Shown: positions 1-10,011 of the stretch, piece after piece
Numbering within the stretch: the stretch's first letter is position 1
Layout of the letters: each line of letters begins with the position of its first letter
Assembly (NCBI GenBank): GCA_001051155.2
Contig: JYIP02000008.1
Span: 2,294,001-2,358,000 of the forward strand
Direction of reading: 5' to 3'
From: Chrysoporthe austroafricana
Lineage: Eukaryota; Ascomycota; Sordariomycetes; Diaporthales; Cryphonectriaceae
DNA length: 64,000 bases
Translations under genes and position numbers: made by a program
The notes under the pieces: generated by a model
The model's database searches: none
Told to the model about the DNA's origin: nothing
Seen by the model: the letters and a program-made list of their open reading frames with translations, nothing else

Positions 1-177
1 CGGGCTGGAGGAGTCACGCTGGAGTGTGTCGGCATCAGTGAAGGGGAAGCCGTATTTCCTGATTGCATGACGATGCTTGAAGCTCTCTGCTTCCCGATAC
101 GTCTCATTGTGGTTGAGGATATCGAAAAGGGCGCGCAGCTGGGGTGGGGTCAGGGAAGGGGGCAAATCTAGAGCCAT
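1..177 (-). CDS. 5' end of an unrecognised minus-strand gene (partial)
   Basis: Reading the minus strand from an ATG at 177 gives 59 codons without a stop to the left edge of the window. The peptide begins MALDLPPSLTPPQLRALF and continues with a helical, charged stretch followed by a KYGFPF motif, so it reads like the N-terminus of a real cytosolic protein rather than a random frame. No signal peptide or membrane segment is visible in this part. The remainder lies outside the window, so the family cannot be named. The gene is divergent from the zinc-finger gene at 1702 and the two share about 1.5 kb of upstream DNA. An intron inside the visible part is not needed. Confidence 0.6.
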   Translation of the reverse strand, partial: MALDLPPSLTPPQLRALFDILNHNETYREAESFKHRHAIRKYGFPFTDADTLQRDSSSP

Positions 178-1701
178 GGCTCCGATGCGATTTGCTTCAA
201 GGTAGAGCTCTTTACAACTGTAGTGGATATGTGTTTCGCTGGCTATGGCGCAGTGGACAGGCTGTTGCGAGAAACAGACGTCCTTCAATTGGGACTGAAG
301 GAGCCGAGTTTGTGTTAGCAGACTGTCACTGCAGGCCAGTGGTCGTGAGCGGTGTCAATGGACGACTTTCGGCGTCATAGGTTCGTCTAGTTCTGGTGTT
401 TGAGGCGAGCTTCTGAAGTATCCACACATGTGAGAGCGGGACATTGAGAGTTTCAGTTGTGATTGCTGGGTGGCTGGTGCAGCACCAAGCTGTTGGCGCC
501 AGCACGGCGAAATAAGAATATGGCAAGGAGGCTAGTTGACAGTCGAACGAACAACTAGTGGTCGAGATATCGACCGTGCGTTGAGGGGGGGGTGAAGGGA
601 GGAATGAGGTGACAGTTATTCAGAAGACTACCCAGTATGCTTGCGTGTGGTCGCCTGCTGACCGCATCAAATAAGACGATGGAAGATAGCAGAAGATGTG
701 ACCGAGACAAGCATGGAAATGTACTGCGGCGATCTGAAGCAGACCCACGTTGCTGCCCTTGTGCCAGGAGATGAGATGAGGCTCGACCAGGCTGCTCATG
801 TAGATGCAGATGTGATTAGATCCGGTTCGGGAGAAGCTCCTGATGTGTGGCGGTGTCCCGTCACTACCAGTGTGCCATAAGCCATCCACAGTCGCGGACA
901 AGAGATAGGCTAACAGGCTGACCAGAAGAGACCAGGGCAAGTGAGTAATCCGTATTCTCTCTTCTTCAACCGTCCCAGCGGCGGGCCCCCAAGTTCCCAA
1001 AAGGGGCAATTCCTTGCGTCTGTCGTCGCAGCGAGCCCGTAACCCGATTGGTCCGGTGGATGTTTATGCGACAAATAGGCCGTTGACCCAGAAAATACAG
1101 TATGCCCTGAGCTTTACGGGACGACGGCCAAAAATTGTCGTTCGTAGAAAGAAGGTGTGATGACGTAGGGAGTTATGGATGGATTCTCTACGATATTGAG
1201 AGCGGGATGGGGCTCGATGAGGCGGAGGCGAGGAGCGGACGAGGTGGGATGCCCAGCCGAGTTCCCTGTACCCTGGGGTTGGAACCTGGGCACTGGGAGG
1301 CGGAGAGCGATTGACGAGGTCGGAGATAGGTCAAGAAAAGGAAATCGAGAAGGGGAGAGAGGAGGTGGATGAGATTTGGCCCTTCACTGACCTCACTGAC
1401 CTCACTGCTGGGGGGCAGGACCCGCCCACGCCGCCCAGCTGGGGCGTTCGCCGCTAATGCAGGTAGCGGTTAGCGCGGATTTGTCGCGTTTGTACTGCCG
1501 TAACTGCCTGCGGCAGCGCAGGGTTGAGGCCCAGGTACGACGCTCGCTGGAGGCTGGCCTGGACTTTTCGACGTCCAGCTTCAACCAGCGACGGGCAGCC
1601 TCCGCAGACATCAGCTCCCATCAGCACACGCAACGCGCCGATACGCCATCCTCAACACCGTCGCTTATCTTCAATCCACCACCGACTGAGATATCGACAA
1701 G
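178..1701. other. divergent intergenic region, no gene seen
   Basis: This 1.5 kb lies between two divergently transcribed genes and should hold both promoters. Only short unconvincing frames are present. A 9-bp tandem repeat sits at 1385-1407, and the last 80 bases before the zinc-finger start are pyrimidine-rich, as is common for fungal 5' UTRs. Confidence 0.6.
1385..1407. repeat. short 9-bp tandem repeat
   Basis: The unit CACTGACCT occurs two and a half times in a row about 300 bp upstream of the zinc-finger start codon. It may be chance or a small promoter element. Confidence 0.7.
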
Positions 1702-2914
1702 ATGGGCAAGAAGAAGCGCGGTCACCCCAATGTTGAGGAGCTCCTCCAGCGGCCGTGGTGCTACTACTGTGAGCTCACCCTGCGGCCCGCCGTCGATACG
1801 CAGCAGTGCATGTATCTCTTACTGATCATTGGCAATGCAGGCGAACGTGACTTCGAGGATCTAAAGCTTCTCATCTCCCACCAGAAGGCCAAGCACTTTA
1901 AGTGCGACCGATGTGGCCGGAGACTTAACACTGCTGGAGGTAGGTTGCACCTCGGGGCCAAGCGCCTCACCTGGGATCCACCGCCGGCTAATCGTATCGC
2001 TCGCAGGTCTCTCCGTGCACATGAACCAGGTCCATAAGGAATCGCTATCCCACGTCGAAAATGCTCTCCCTAACCGCCAGGGGCTGGATGTGGAGATCTT
2101 CGGGATGGAGGGCTTGCCCGAGGACGTCAGGAAGCAACACGAGGAGCGCATCGTTAAGAACTACTTCGACGCCCAGAGGGAGCGCTTCGAGGCTACCGGC
2201 AACCCGCCACCTGGCGAGGGCCGGCCCGCCAAGAAGATCAAGATCGAGGCGCCCGAGGACCTGAAGAAGAGGTTTGCGGAATTCAGGGCCAAGAAGGCAG
2301 CCGCAAAAGCGGCCGGTGCCAATGGCGCTCCAGTCCCTGCACCGGGCAGTGCACAAAGCCCCGGCCAGGCTGGCAGCCCCGGCACTTTCGTAAGTGTGGG
2401 CAACACTCAGATCCACGCGCAGCATACTCACGCATCCCAGAACTCTCCATTCAACCCGCCTCAGTCCTACGGCCAACCGGGCTACCCGAACTACCCAGCA
2501 AACGGCGCTCCTCCCCCAGCCAGCTACAACCAATACCCTCCGTCGAACCTCCCCGCACGACCTCCCTCTCTCCCGACCGCACCAAACCTGCCCCAGCGAC
2601 CTGGATACCCAGCAAACTACTATCCCGGCCAAGCGCCGCCCGGGGGCTATCCGGCCGGCGGCGCGTCGACGGTGGACGAGCTCGTGGCCGGCGCAGCACG
2701 GCATGGCGACGACATCGACCAGCTCATCCGTATGGCGGAGGCTGGTATCAAACCCACGAAGACGCCTACGGAGGGTGCTGCTCCTGCTGCAGAGGGTGCC
2801 GAGAAGAAGTCGAAGAAGGAGAAGGGCCGCATGGTATATGCGGATACGGAGTTCAGCCCCGAAGAGAAGATGGCCATGATGCCCAAGTACCAATGGAAAG
2901 CCTTGGAAACATAG
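1702..2914 (+). CDS. BuGZ/ZNF207-like C2H2 zinc-finger protein
   Basis: Three exons (1702-1768, 1841-1939, 2007-2914) join in frame to 357 residues. The second intron has a CTAAT branch site. The N-terminus MGKKKRGHPN is followed by two adjacent C2H2 fingers: a first finger from WCYYCERDF to ISHQKAKHF and a second from KCDRCGRRL to VHMNQVH. This tandem-finger start is the hallmark of the BuGZ/ZNF207 family, which in animals binds Bub3 and spindle microtubules and has links to splicing. After the fingers come a conserved block (LPNRQGLDVEIFGMEGLP), a charged helical region, a long Pro/Gln/Tyr-rich disordered region (about residues 150-260), and a conserved-looking C-terminus (TEFSPEEKMAMMPKYQ). 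The nuclear or mitotic role here is inferred from the family. An ATG with A at -3 supports this start. Confidence 0.9.
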
Positions 2915-3679
2915 CAGTGGTGCCTCCAAGTCGGAAGGGAAGGGAAGCAAGGGGGCGGACCAAGAATCACGAAGGTGATCCTCCAAAGATTCACCGCAAA
3001 AGGGCTAACGCGATGGTAAGCAGTTTTGAGCCAGCGCCCCTGAGACTGATTAGGTTAAGTTGAACAAGGAAAGGGGAATGAGGAGCAGAGAAGGCCATTC
3101 GGATGAGAAAGAGAGGTATCTTAAATTATTACGCTCTGAGTCTCGTCACACGGAGGTTCGCAGCGACTTCTCTAGGGACGATCTGATTGGGTCAGACACA
3201 GTTCAGTGCCGCGTTGTCGACGAGGATTTCGCGTGACGAAGAAGATACATGTATACGACAGGGATACTTACTGAAGACTTTTGAGGCGAATATCGTGCCC
3301 AGGTGTTGCCCGTAGTATTTAAATGCATCACGTTTCCTGTCTCCCGCTTCCTGTTTCCCGTACGTATTTGTAGGAAATTATTTGCCGCTTGCTATTCCAG
3401 GTTCTCTAAAAATAGTAGTTGTCTTCAGAGTCCATGCCATGATTTTGTCATTCTCCACCAGTGATCTATGTATATTCAAGGTTATGTGTTGGCGGGGAGC
3501 GGCAGGTTGGTGAAGCAGACGCGGGTGCCGTATATGTCCAGGCAGCAGCACCTACAGACGAGAAAGGCACTTCCCCACCCCCACAACCCCCAACCAAAAC
3601 AAAAAGCCCCCAAGAACGGGAAGAAAAGCAATGAGCCATGAAGATAGAGACACCAGGAAAAAACAAAAACAGTCAAAAC
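2915..3679. other. intergenic, 3' UTR region
   Basis: Downstream flank of the zinc-finger gene. AT-rich stretches around 3120-3140 and 3360-3430 fit a 3' UTR and polyadenylation region. No coding frame is convincing. Confidence 0.5.
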
Positions 3680-3780
3680 GACAGTGACCGGATTCGAACC
3701 GGCGCCCCCGAAGGGACTGGCTACTCTGATAATCCCTAGGAATTAGCAGGCCAGCGCCGTAACCACTTGGCTACACTGCC
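3680..3780 (-). tRNA. tRNA-Ser(GCT) with intron
   Basis: Read on the minus strand from 3780, the sequence folds as a class II tRNA. The 7-bp acceptor stem pairs GGCAGTG with CACTGTC (one G-U pair). The D stem is GCC/GGC, the anticodon stem CTGGC/GCCAG, the long variable arm TCCC-TTCG-GGGG, and the T stem-loop GCCGG-TTCGAAT-CCGGT. The anticodon loop reads CTGCTA plus A once a 21-nt intron (about 3723-3743) directly after position 37 is removed, giving anticodon GCT for serine AGC/AGT codons. The mature length without CCA is about 80 nt, and the long variable arm is as expected for tRNA-Ser. Confidence 0.92.
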
Positions 3781-5449
3781 TGAGTCATGTAAAAGTGGCG
3801 ATTTTAATTTGATATATACCTTAGAGACATATCCGGTCAGAACATATTCGTCTCAGGCCACCTGCAGACGAAGTGCAGTTCTAGACGCACATTCCTGCGC
3901 CATGCGCGCTCTCAACCTGACAACATACCTTCAGAGCTACCTGACCTACCGTCCCACGTCTGAGACTGCCGACGCGTCTGCCGCTTGGTCACGACTTGAG
4001 TTCGCTGGCAAGGAGTCAGAGGATTGCAGCATGATGCAATATCACATACGTGCAGGCACAGCCGCACATGGTATGCAAAGAACAACAAGCGGCGGGCCCT
4101 GTAAATCTTATTCTGCAGATATTGCGGGTGATATATCACCGACTGCTCTGTCCCCATAGGCTCCTAGTCGGGGAAACACCGGCTATTACCACCCCAAGCC
4201 TACGTCGTCAATACCTAGGCGTGCCAGGTCGCGTCTGGCAGTTTTGATGGTACTGGTCTCCGGAATGCTCCGTCGTGGCTTTTGACCCCCAACTATACTG
4301 GGTACGGATGTGGCTTTGCGGCCTGCCACATGATCATTCGTCAGGCCTGTTAGGGATGTGCCCTTTTCCGCAGAGCCGCGAGGCCCAAGCATGCTAGGTT
4401 TCCCCGCACTGTTACAGTACTTAAGCCCTTTCAAGGTCGTCTCCAGCGCTGCGGTGGTGTACCTCCCAACTCGCACCCCATATCCCTCGATGATTCGTGA
4501 TGGCATCGCCTCCAGCGGGGAAAACGGACGGAGCCCAGAGTGAGACAGCCGACCAACCTGCATGATGCGGGCTACGGATGCGCCACTGCCGAAAGAAAAA
4601 AAAAAAGCAAAAAAGGAAAAATCGAGAGCAAAGGCCACAGGCTCCTGTGAGGGCTGGCCGCAGACGGCACAGGTGCCGGCCTGTGATAGACGGACGCTGA
4701 GCGCACCTCCGGAGGAATGCATGCTGTCAGATCGGGTCAGCAACCCACTAACTAACCACCATCTGCGCGACCTTACATGAGAGTACCTAAAGGACCCGTC
4801 CGGCGGCACAGGGCTGCTGCACCCTGCCTGTGCCGTGCAGCCAGTGTGTGCATCTACGTTCCATCATGCGACCAAGTCTCACAGGGGACGGACCAACGAG
4901 GACCAAATCTGCTAGATTATTCGGTCCCATTGCTGAGATCGTCTACCTCGCCTCTTCCTTCAGTCAATGGCACACATGTCCCTTTCGTCCAGACCCTGCA
5001 ATGGGCTCTCGCCATCTGCCACCCTACGGGATACGTCCGGCTCGGTTCGGCCTTTTGGATGGGGGCGGAAAAACATTCCCAATGCAGGCTCACTGCTGTA
5101 GTCGGATTTTCGACTGCACTGATTCGTCTGTGATACGCCTGTAGTGGCCTGTCACCTTTGACAGGACCCTGAGGTCCAACAGACCCACAGCCTTGGACGT
5201 CTCAGTGTAGCACCAGGCCGGCGTTGAGAGGTCATCGCCTGTTGGGCCCAAGTTTACCAAAAGAGCCCGGTGTCTACTGTCCTACCTCAGCGGCCCGGCC
5301 TGGTCGGTATATATAATGGGCCCGCTCTCCCGCCCCCAATATCAGGCATATCTTGCCAGGGCAGCCTTTCAACATTGCTGTGTAAAAAGATCAGGTCACC
5401 ACTGGGTCTGATAACATTGCGACACTCTCATTCTGACTGAAAGTGGAAC
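3781..5449. other. intergenic, upstream of the aldo-keto reductase
   Basis: About 1.7 kb without a recognisable gene. It contains an A-rich run near 4594-4621, and a 207-codon open frame on the minus strand (4186-4809) that resembles nothing known. The 3' part holds the promoter of the aldo-keto reductase, including a TATA box at 5308. Confidence 0.55.
5308..5316 (+). promoter_or_regulatory. TATA box of the aldo-keto reductase
   Basis: TATATATAA lies about 134 bp upstream of the start codon at 5450, inside an otherwise GC-rich stretch. The spacing leaves a normal 5' UTR of roughly 100 nt. Confidence 0.6.
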
Positions 5450-6509
5450 ATGGCGCAAATCCCCTCCAAGAAGCTCAACAACGGGGCTGAGATCCCGGTG
5501 GTATGTCCCGAGCCCTATGTGCCTCCCTCCTTCTTTTCGACCTAGGCTAACTATCGTCACAGCTAGGCTTCGGCGTAGGCACGGCCTGGTACAAGCCCGA
5601 CCGTTTCTCTGAGTTCAACCCAGATGTGGTGAACATCCTCAAGGAGGCCATCCGGGCGGGCTACAGGCACCTGGACACCGCAGAGGGCTACGGCACGGAG
5701 GCTGAGCTCGGCCAGGCCATCAAGGAGTCCGGCGTGCCCCGCGAGGAGTTCTTCATCGTCACCAAGGTCCTGAACTCACTCAGCGAGGGCAAGGTCGAGG
5801 ACCTCCCCACGGCCTTCGATAACACCCTGAAGCGGCTCGGGACGGACTATGTAGACCTGTGAGAGAGACCCCCCCCCCCAATTCTTCCCGTCCCTCGGGG
5901 TGAGGCCCTCCGTGCCCACACAGCCGCTGATCGCCCTGCAGATACATCCTCCACAGCCCGTACATCAAGGACAACAAGTACGCCGAGGCCGACGTGGCCG
6001 CGGCCTGGAAGATCCTGGAGTCCCTGCAGCGCGCCGGCAAGGCCAAGTCGATCGCCGTGTCCAACTTCCGGAAGCACCACGTCGAGAACCTCCTCAAGAC
6101 GGCCGAGATCAAGCCCGTCCTGAACCAGATCCAGTTCAACCCGTACCTGCAGGGGGCGCCGGCGTACGCGGCCTGGCTGCAGGGCCAGGACATCGCGGTC
6201 GCCAGCTACATGGGCCTCGCGCCCATCACCTGGCTCAAGGGCATGCACCTGGCGCCCAAGCTGGGCGAGCTCGCCGCCAAGTACGGCGTGAGCGAGGCCG
6301 CCGTGCTGATCCGCTGGCAGCTCGACCAGGGCGCCGTCGTGCTCAACACGACTAAGAAGCCCGAGAGGTTGCAGGAGTACGTCTCGGCCCTGGGGCTGAA
6401 GCTGAGCGCGGAGGACCGGGAAGAGATCACGAAGATCGGGCAGACGCAGCACGTCAGGATCCCCGTAGGCGCTCTCTACGATGGGGATGAGGTGGGGCCC
6501 TACGAGTAA
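5450..6509 (+). CDS. aldo-keto reductase
   Basis: Three exons (5450-5500, 5563-5858, 5942-6509) give 304 residues, the usual length for the AKR family. These are cytosolic (alpha/beta)8-barrel enzymes that reduce aldehydes and ketones with NADPH. The catalytic tetrad is complete: Asp55 in HLDTAEGYG, Tyr60 in the same motif, Lys85 in VTKV, and His120 in YILHSP. A C-terminal KKPERLQEY matches the conserved cofactor-phosphate-binding segment. The physiological substrate cannot be told from sequence; xylose/glycerol reductase-like or detoxifying roles are possible. The second intron begins directly after a codon for Leu and contains a C-homopolymer. The third exon is very GC-rich, which creates long shadow frames on the other strand. 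The gene is convergent with the RNase III-fold gene. Confidence 0.93.
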
Positions 6510-6886
6510 GGGCTGACTCTGATACCCAATGTTCATCGTTTGCCATGGCCCTTTTTGCTGTAGTTTGTAACTTACAGGATGTGCTTCCAACGTAGCGAAA
6601 AGGAGGCACTGATCTTAAGAAGTGGGTGAACATAATCGTTTTCACTGCGTCGGATGATACACGCTGGTTCGGACATGTATGTTTCTCTATGAGATTTGAG
6701 ATTTTCCTTCTACGGATCTGAGAACAGGGCACGTTGCCAACCCAGCATAATTGTTAGAGCCTGTCTGAGGCTCTTCGCCACGGCCCCGGCCTGCCAACTC
6801 TCTGCTTGAGTGTTTCCGGAATCCCGCCGCCGCACTTCGGGATCTCCCTCTCTGCGCCGCTGTCATCTTGGCCCAGGTCGGCCAAA
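6510..6886. other. convergent 3' region
   Basis: Short stretch between the convergent aldo-keto reductase and RNase III-fold genes. It should hold both 3' UTRs. No gene is seen. Confidence 0.6.
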
Positions 6887-8653
6887 TCACGTGCGTTCCG
6901 CCTTCAACTTGCGCACGCGGCCTTCTAAGTCCTGGAGCCATTTTTCCGGCTCAATTTGCGCCTTCTTCACCAGCTTGAGCCGTCTGGCGCTGGCTCTCCG
7001 CCGAGCCCGCCGGGATTCCTTCTCGGGTGCTGGCGCGACCTCTGCCGCGTGCAGCTCCTCCTTTTCCGCGCTGGCCTTAGATGTGGCATCATCGCTCACG
7101 GGCGCGGCCTTCGTGTCGGACGCGTCATGTGCTGGTGTCTCAGCTTGTGGTGCGGTTGCCGCGACTGGCTGGTTTTCCTGGACCTTCGACGATGCCGCCT
7201 TCGCAGAGTCCTTCTTAGCGTCCTGTGGTGTCGCCGTCTCGTTTTTCGACTGCGAAGCCTGTTTGGCCTGCGCCTCTTGTTTGGCCTGTGCCTCTAGTCT
7301 GGCCTGCGCCTCCAGTTTGGCCTGCGCCTTCTGCCTTTTCTTCTCTTTGCGTGTGGCTGGAGCTGGAGCACTTGGCTCTTTCTTTGAGGTGGCTTTTGGT
7401 GTCGACTGACCCTTTTCCAAAGGCTTCTGCCCTTCCGAGGGCAATACAGGCGCAGCTGAAGGTGGAGCGCTTTGGCCTTCCTTTGAGGCGACTTTTGGTG
7501 TGGACTTGCTTTTGTCCAAAGGCTTCTGCTCTTCCGACGGTGGTATAGGTGTAGCCGAAGCTGGAGCATTCTGCCCTTCCTTTGAGGCGACGTTCGATGT
7601 GGACTGATTCTTCTTCGAGGGCTTCTGCTCTTCCGAGGGCGGTATAGGAGGATTTGTCTGTCGTCCAAGCTTCAGACCAGCCTTCTCCCCCCGAGGGCTC
7701 GACTTGAGGGCTTTCTGGGGGTTCGGTGCACCTGCAAGTTTCCCATATACGAGTTTCCGCAACGCCTGCCACCTCAACGCCGCTGTCTTCTTCATCCTTC
7801 GTAAATAGACCGAGACCTTGAATATATGGTTGATAAGTCGCCTTCGCCTTGTCCTTGACAAACGCCACAGTCTATGGTTGAGGCGCCCCCACGGACCCCA
7901 GAGCCGCTGCTTCTTAAGGTTCGAGTCTCGCGTCTCTGCCTCAAGGTTCGAGCCGCATCTCTCTGCCTCAAGGCGTGCTTCATTCAAGGGGAGCCGTATG
8001 ATGTTACCCTCCTGGTCCCTCGGCAAGCGAGGTTGCAAACTGCGATCCATCTCATGGAGCACTGTCGTGAGCGCAAAGTGATGCCCTGTGAACAAGTGGG
8101 GCGGCAGCTTGCGTTCCGTCCTGATCGCCCCCAATATCCATCGCTGCTCCGCCTGGAGCATGATGAGCCGATTCACAATCCCCAGCTGGATGGCGGCCTT
8201 CTCTACCTCCTTCAACGGGCTCGGGTGGCCCCTTTCCTTGGCGTCTAGGTAGATCGCACCCAGGAGCGCCTCGAGCGTATCCGACAGGATCCTGATCGCG
8301 ACGTTGTTCAGGCCCGGCCCCCCCGGCACGGCCACCGTCTGGTGCGGTATTGTGCATAGTGCAATGCCCTTCCTGTATGCGACCTTGGTGAAATTTACAT
8401 TGTTGAAGGTGACCTGTTTTATTTTCTGCCAATCGGAAGAGAATAGGTTCTTCTTGGCATACCACCGCTCTACAAAGGCCGCGTTGATCATGGTGTCGCC
8501 AACCAGGGCAAGGCGCTTGTTCTTGGACTGGCTAACCACCTTGGTGATATCCAGTCCTTCGCGCAGGAGGTCGACGTTGTGGAACCGGTAGCCGAGAATC
8601 TCCTGGGCCTTGGCCATCTTCTGGATGGTCGACAGCCCAAATCGATTCGCCAT
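6887..8653 (-). CDS. RNase III-fold protein with degenerate active site and repetitive tail
   Basis: Single exon, 588 residues. Residues 15-165 look like one RNase III domain: the usual signature ERLEFLGD is here KRLALVGD (46-53), and the second motif DTLEALLGAIYLD (125-137) is intact. Compared with E. coli RNase III, catalytic Asp45, Asp114 and Glu117 are kept (Asp53, Asp125, Glu128) but Glu41 is Ala49 and Glu38 is Lys46, so cleavage is doubtful. No double-stranded-RNA-binding domain is recognised. The middle (250-310) is strongly basic. Residues 337-434 are three 33-residue tandem repeats starting [IV][PL]PSE[EG]QKP, followed by a Lys/Gln/Ala coiled-coil-like stretch (about 435-480), an Ala/Glu-rich region and a basic C-terminus. 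It could bind RNA without cutting it, as degenerate RNase III folds in mitochondrial ribosomes do; this is inference. Confidence 0.8.
   Translation of the reverse strand: MANRFGLSTIQKMAKAQEILGYRFHNVDLLREGLDITKVVSQSKNKRLALVGDTMINAAFVERWYAKKNLFSSDWQKIKQVTFNNVNFTKVAYRKGIALCTIPHQTVAVPGGPGLNNVAIRILSDTLEALLGAIYLDAKERGHPSPLKEVEKAAIQLGIVNRLIMLQAEQRWILGAIRTERKLPPHLFTGHHFALTTVLHEMDRSLQPRLPRDQEGNIIRLPLNEARLEAERCGSNLEAETRDSNLKKQRLWGPWGRLNHRLWRLSRTRRRRLINHIFKVSVYLRRMKKTAALRWQALRKLVYGKLAGAPNPQKALKSSPRGEKAGLKLGRQTNPPIPPSEEQKPSKKNQSTSNVASKEGQNAPASATPIPPSEEQKPLDKSKSTPKVASKEGQSAPPSAAPVLPSEGQKPLEKGQSTPKATSKKEPSAPAPATRKEKKRQKAQAKLEAQARLEAQAKQEAQAKQASQSKNETATPQDAKKDSAKAASSKVQENQPVAATAPQAETPAHDASDTKAAPVSDDATSKASAEKEELHAAEVAPAPEKESRRARRRASARRLKLVKKAQIEPEKWLQDLEGRVRKLKAERT
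7352..7645 (-). repeat. three tandem 99-bp coding repeats
   Basis: The three units encode residues 337-369, 370-402 and 403-434 of the RNase III-fold protein. Each starts with a PSE[EG]QKP core and continues with a Ser/Thr-Pro-Lys and SKEG-like stretch. The units are diverged but in register. Confidence 0.8.
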
Positions 8654-9051
8654 GCTGGTGTCCGGTCTGGGGCCGTGCGCTCGAAAATCAGAGAGACTGA
8701 TCGGCTACCCTCTTCCTATCTCCAAGGATCCCGACAGCGGTGAGGGGCCGGCTGATGTGTGAAAATAACTTGCGAGCGACACGTCGAAAGCACGCCCGTG
8801 CTGATCACCTGAGGAAGAGGTGAAAATTCTCTTCTCACGCCCGACGCGGGCTTGATCAGGGCGAACGCACGCTGCTCAAGAGGTCAAGCAACATCAACAA
8901 CTCAACGCTGTCATGGTTATAATAGCAATAAAGGAAATGAGCGGCTGCTCCGCCGGTGCGAGAGCTCTTGATGAAGCTGTGGTCCCCAGGACGAAGAAAA
9001 TTGGATGCCCCAGTGCGCCATCAACAGCAGGATATGATGAGTAATACGCAC

Positions 9052-9070
9052 AGGGTTAGGGTCTAACCCT
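9052..9070. repeat. inverted repeat built from telomere-like units
   Basis: AGGGTTAG and its complement CTAACCCT flank the three bases GGT, giving a perfect 8-bp-arm palindrome. Each arm contains the TTAGGG-type repeat of fungal telomeres. It lies about 380 bp upstream of the RNase III-fold start codon. A binding site for a Tbf1-like Myb factor is possible but not shown. Confidence 0.7.
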
Positions 9071-9909
9071 GCTCCAAGGGGGGGCCTTTTGGTGGGGACG
9101 GCCCAAATCCAGGTATCACCACGCCCCCAAAGATATATTTTCATCCCGTACGACCTGCTGCAGTTGTTTTTGAGTAGATCTCTGCGATCTAGCATTCAAC
9201 AGGCTATATCTAAACTTACACTTGCAGTCCTACTTACCTGTCAAGTCGGTCTTGGGCGTCCCGTGCCCAGCACCTCGCCTCTAGGTTAGCCCTGAACATC
9301 AGTATCTCGGGAGCAGATGATACAGTAAGAGTGGTTTGGCGGCGAAAAGAAGATATCGGGTGACGATGGCGGGCACGACCCCAGAAAAGTACTACGGGGG
9401 TTTTATTTCAGACCTGCGGGCTTGCAATGCCCCCGCCGCAGTACATGGTGAGAGACGTTGCGTTGGCCACGTAGCGTCTAGTCTTGGCCTTCACGTTGCT
9501 TGCCGTCGGGCTTGTGAGGAGAGGTCAAGATGCGGTGACGCAGGAAGCCTATGGCATGCTTTAAGTATTAAGTATTCAGACTATACATCTCGGTGTCGAC
9601 CTGTCCTAGAACGGCTTCCTTTGCGATTTACATGAGCTGTCCATTCAGACTCTTCAATTACCATGGTATATGAAATGTAAATGGACATCGACATTCTAAC
9701 ATCGTATCAAAGCTTGTCACGTGTAAAAATGTCATCGCCCTGGCCAAGGTGGTATTGTCGCTGTTTGGCTTGAGCTTGCGGATCGCACAGGCGGTGACTC
9801 GGGAGAGAACCGACAGCACCTCATCACATGTCCGGATCCGGGGTCCGATCCTGCCATCGACAAGATTCAGAAGTCGGTGCCTCATCTGCTCCCGCAATTA
9901 TCCCCAGAC

Positions 9910-9917
9910 TATATATA
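9910..9917 (+). promoter_or_regulatory. TATA box of the amidohydrolase
   Basis: TATATATA lies about 100 bp before the start codon at 10012. Confidence 0.55.
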
Positions 9918-10011
9918 GGCCTTCCTTCCTCTGAATACGTACCTGGCTTGATGAGATCCGTGTAGCGGACACTGCGAGGGCCTCAACTGCGCTTCACATA
10001 TTCCCCTCAAG

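Larger units (their letters stand above)
8654..10011. other. divergent promoter region
   Basis: Shared upstream DNA of the RNase III-fold gene (minus) and the amidohydrolase (plus). It contains a telomere-like inverted repeat at 9052-9070 and a TATA box at 9910. No coding frame is convincing. Confidence 0.55.

Noticed and set aside
4186..4809. 207-codon minus-strand frame
   Set aside because: No recognisable motif, no supporting splice pattern; includes translation of an A-rich run.
5847..6590. 247-codon frame on the minus strand
   Set aside because: Shadow of the GC-rich third exon of the aldo-keto reductase.
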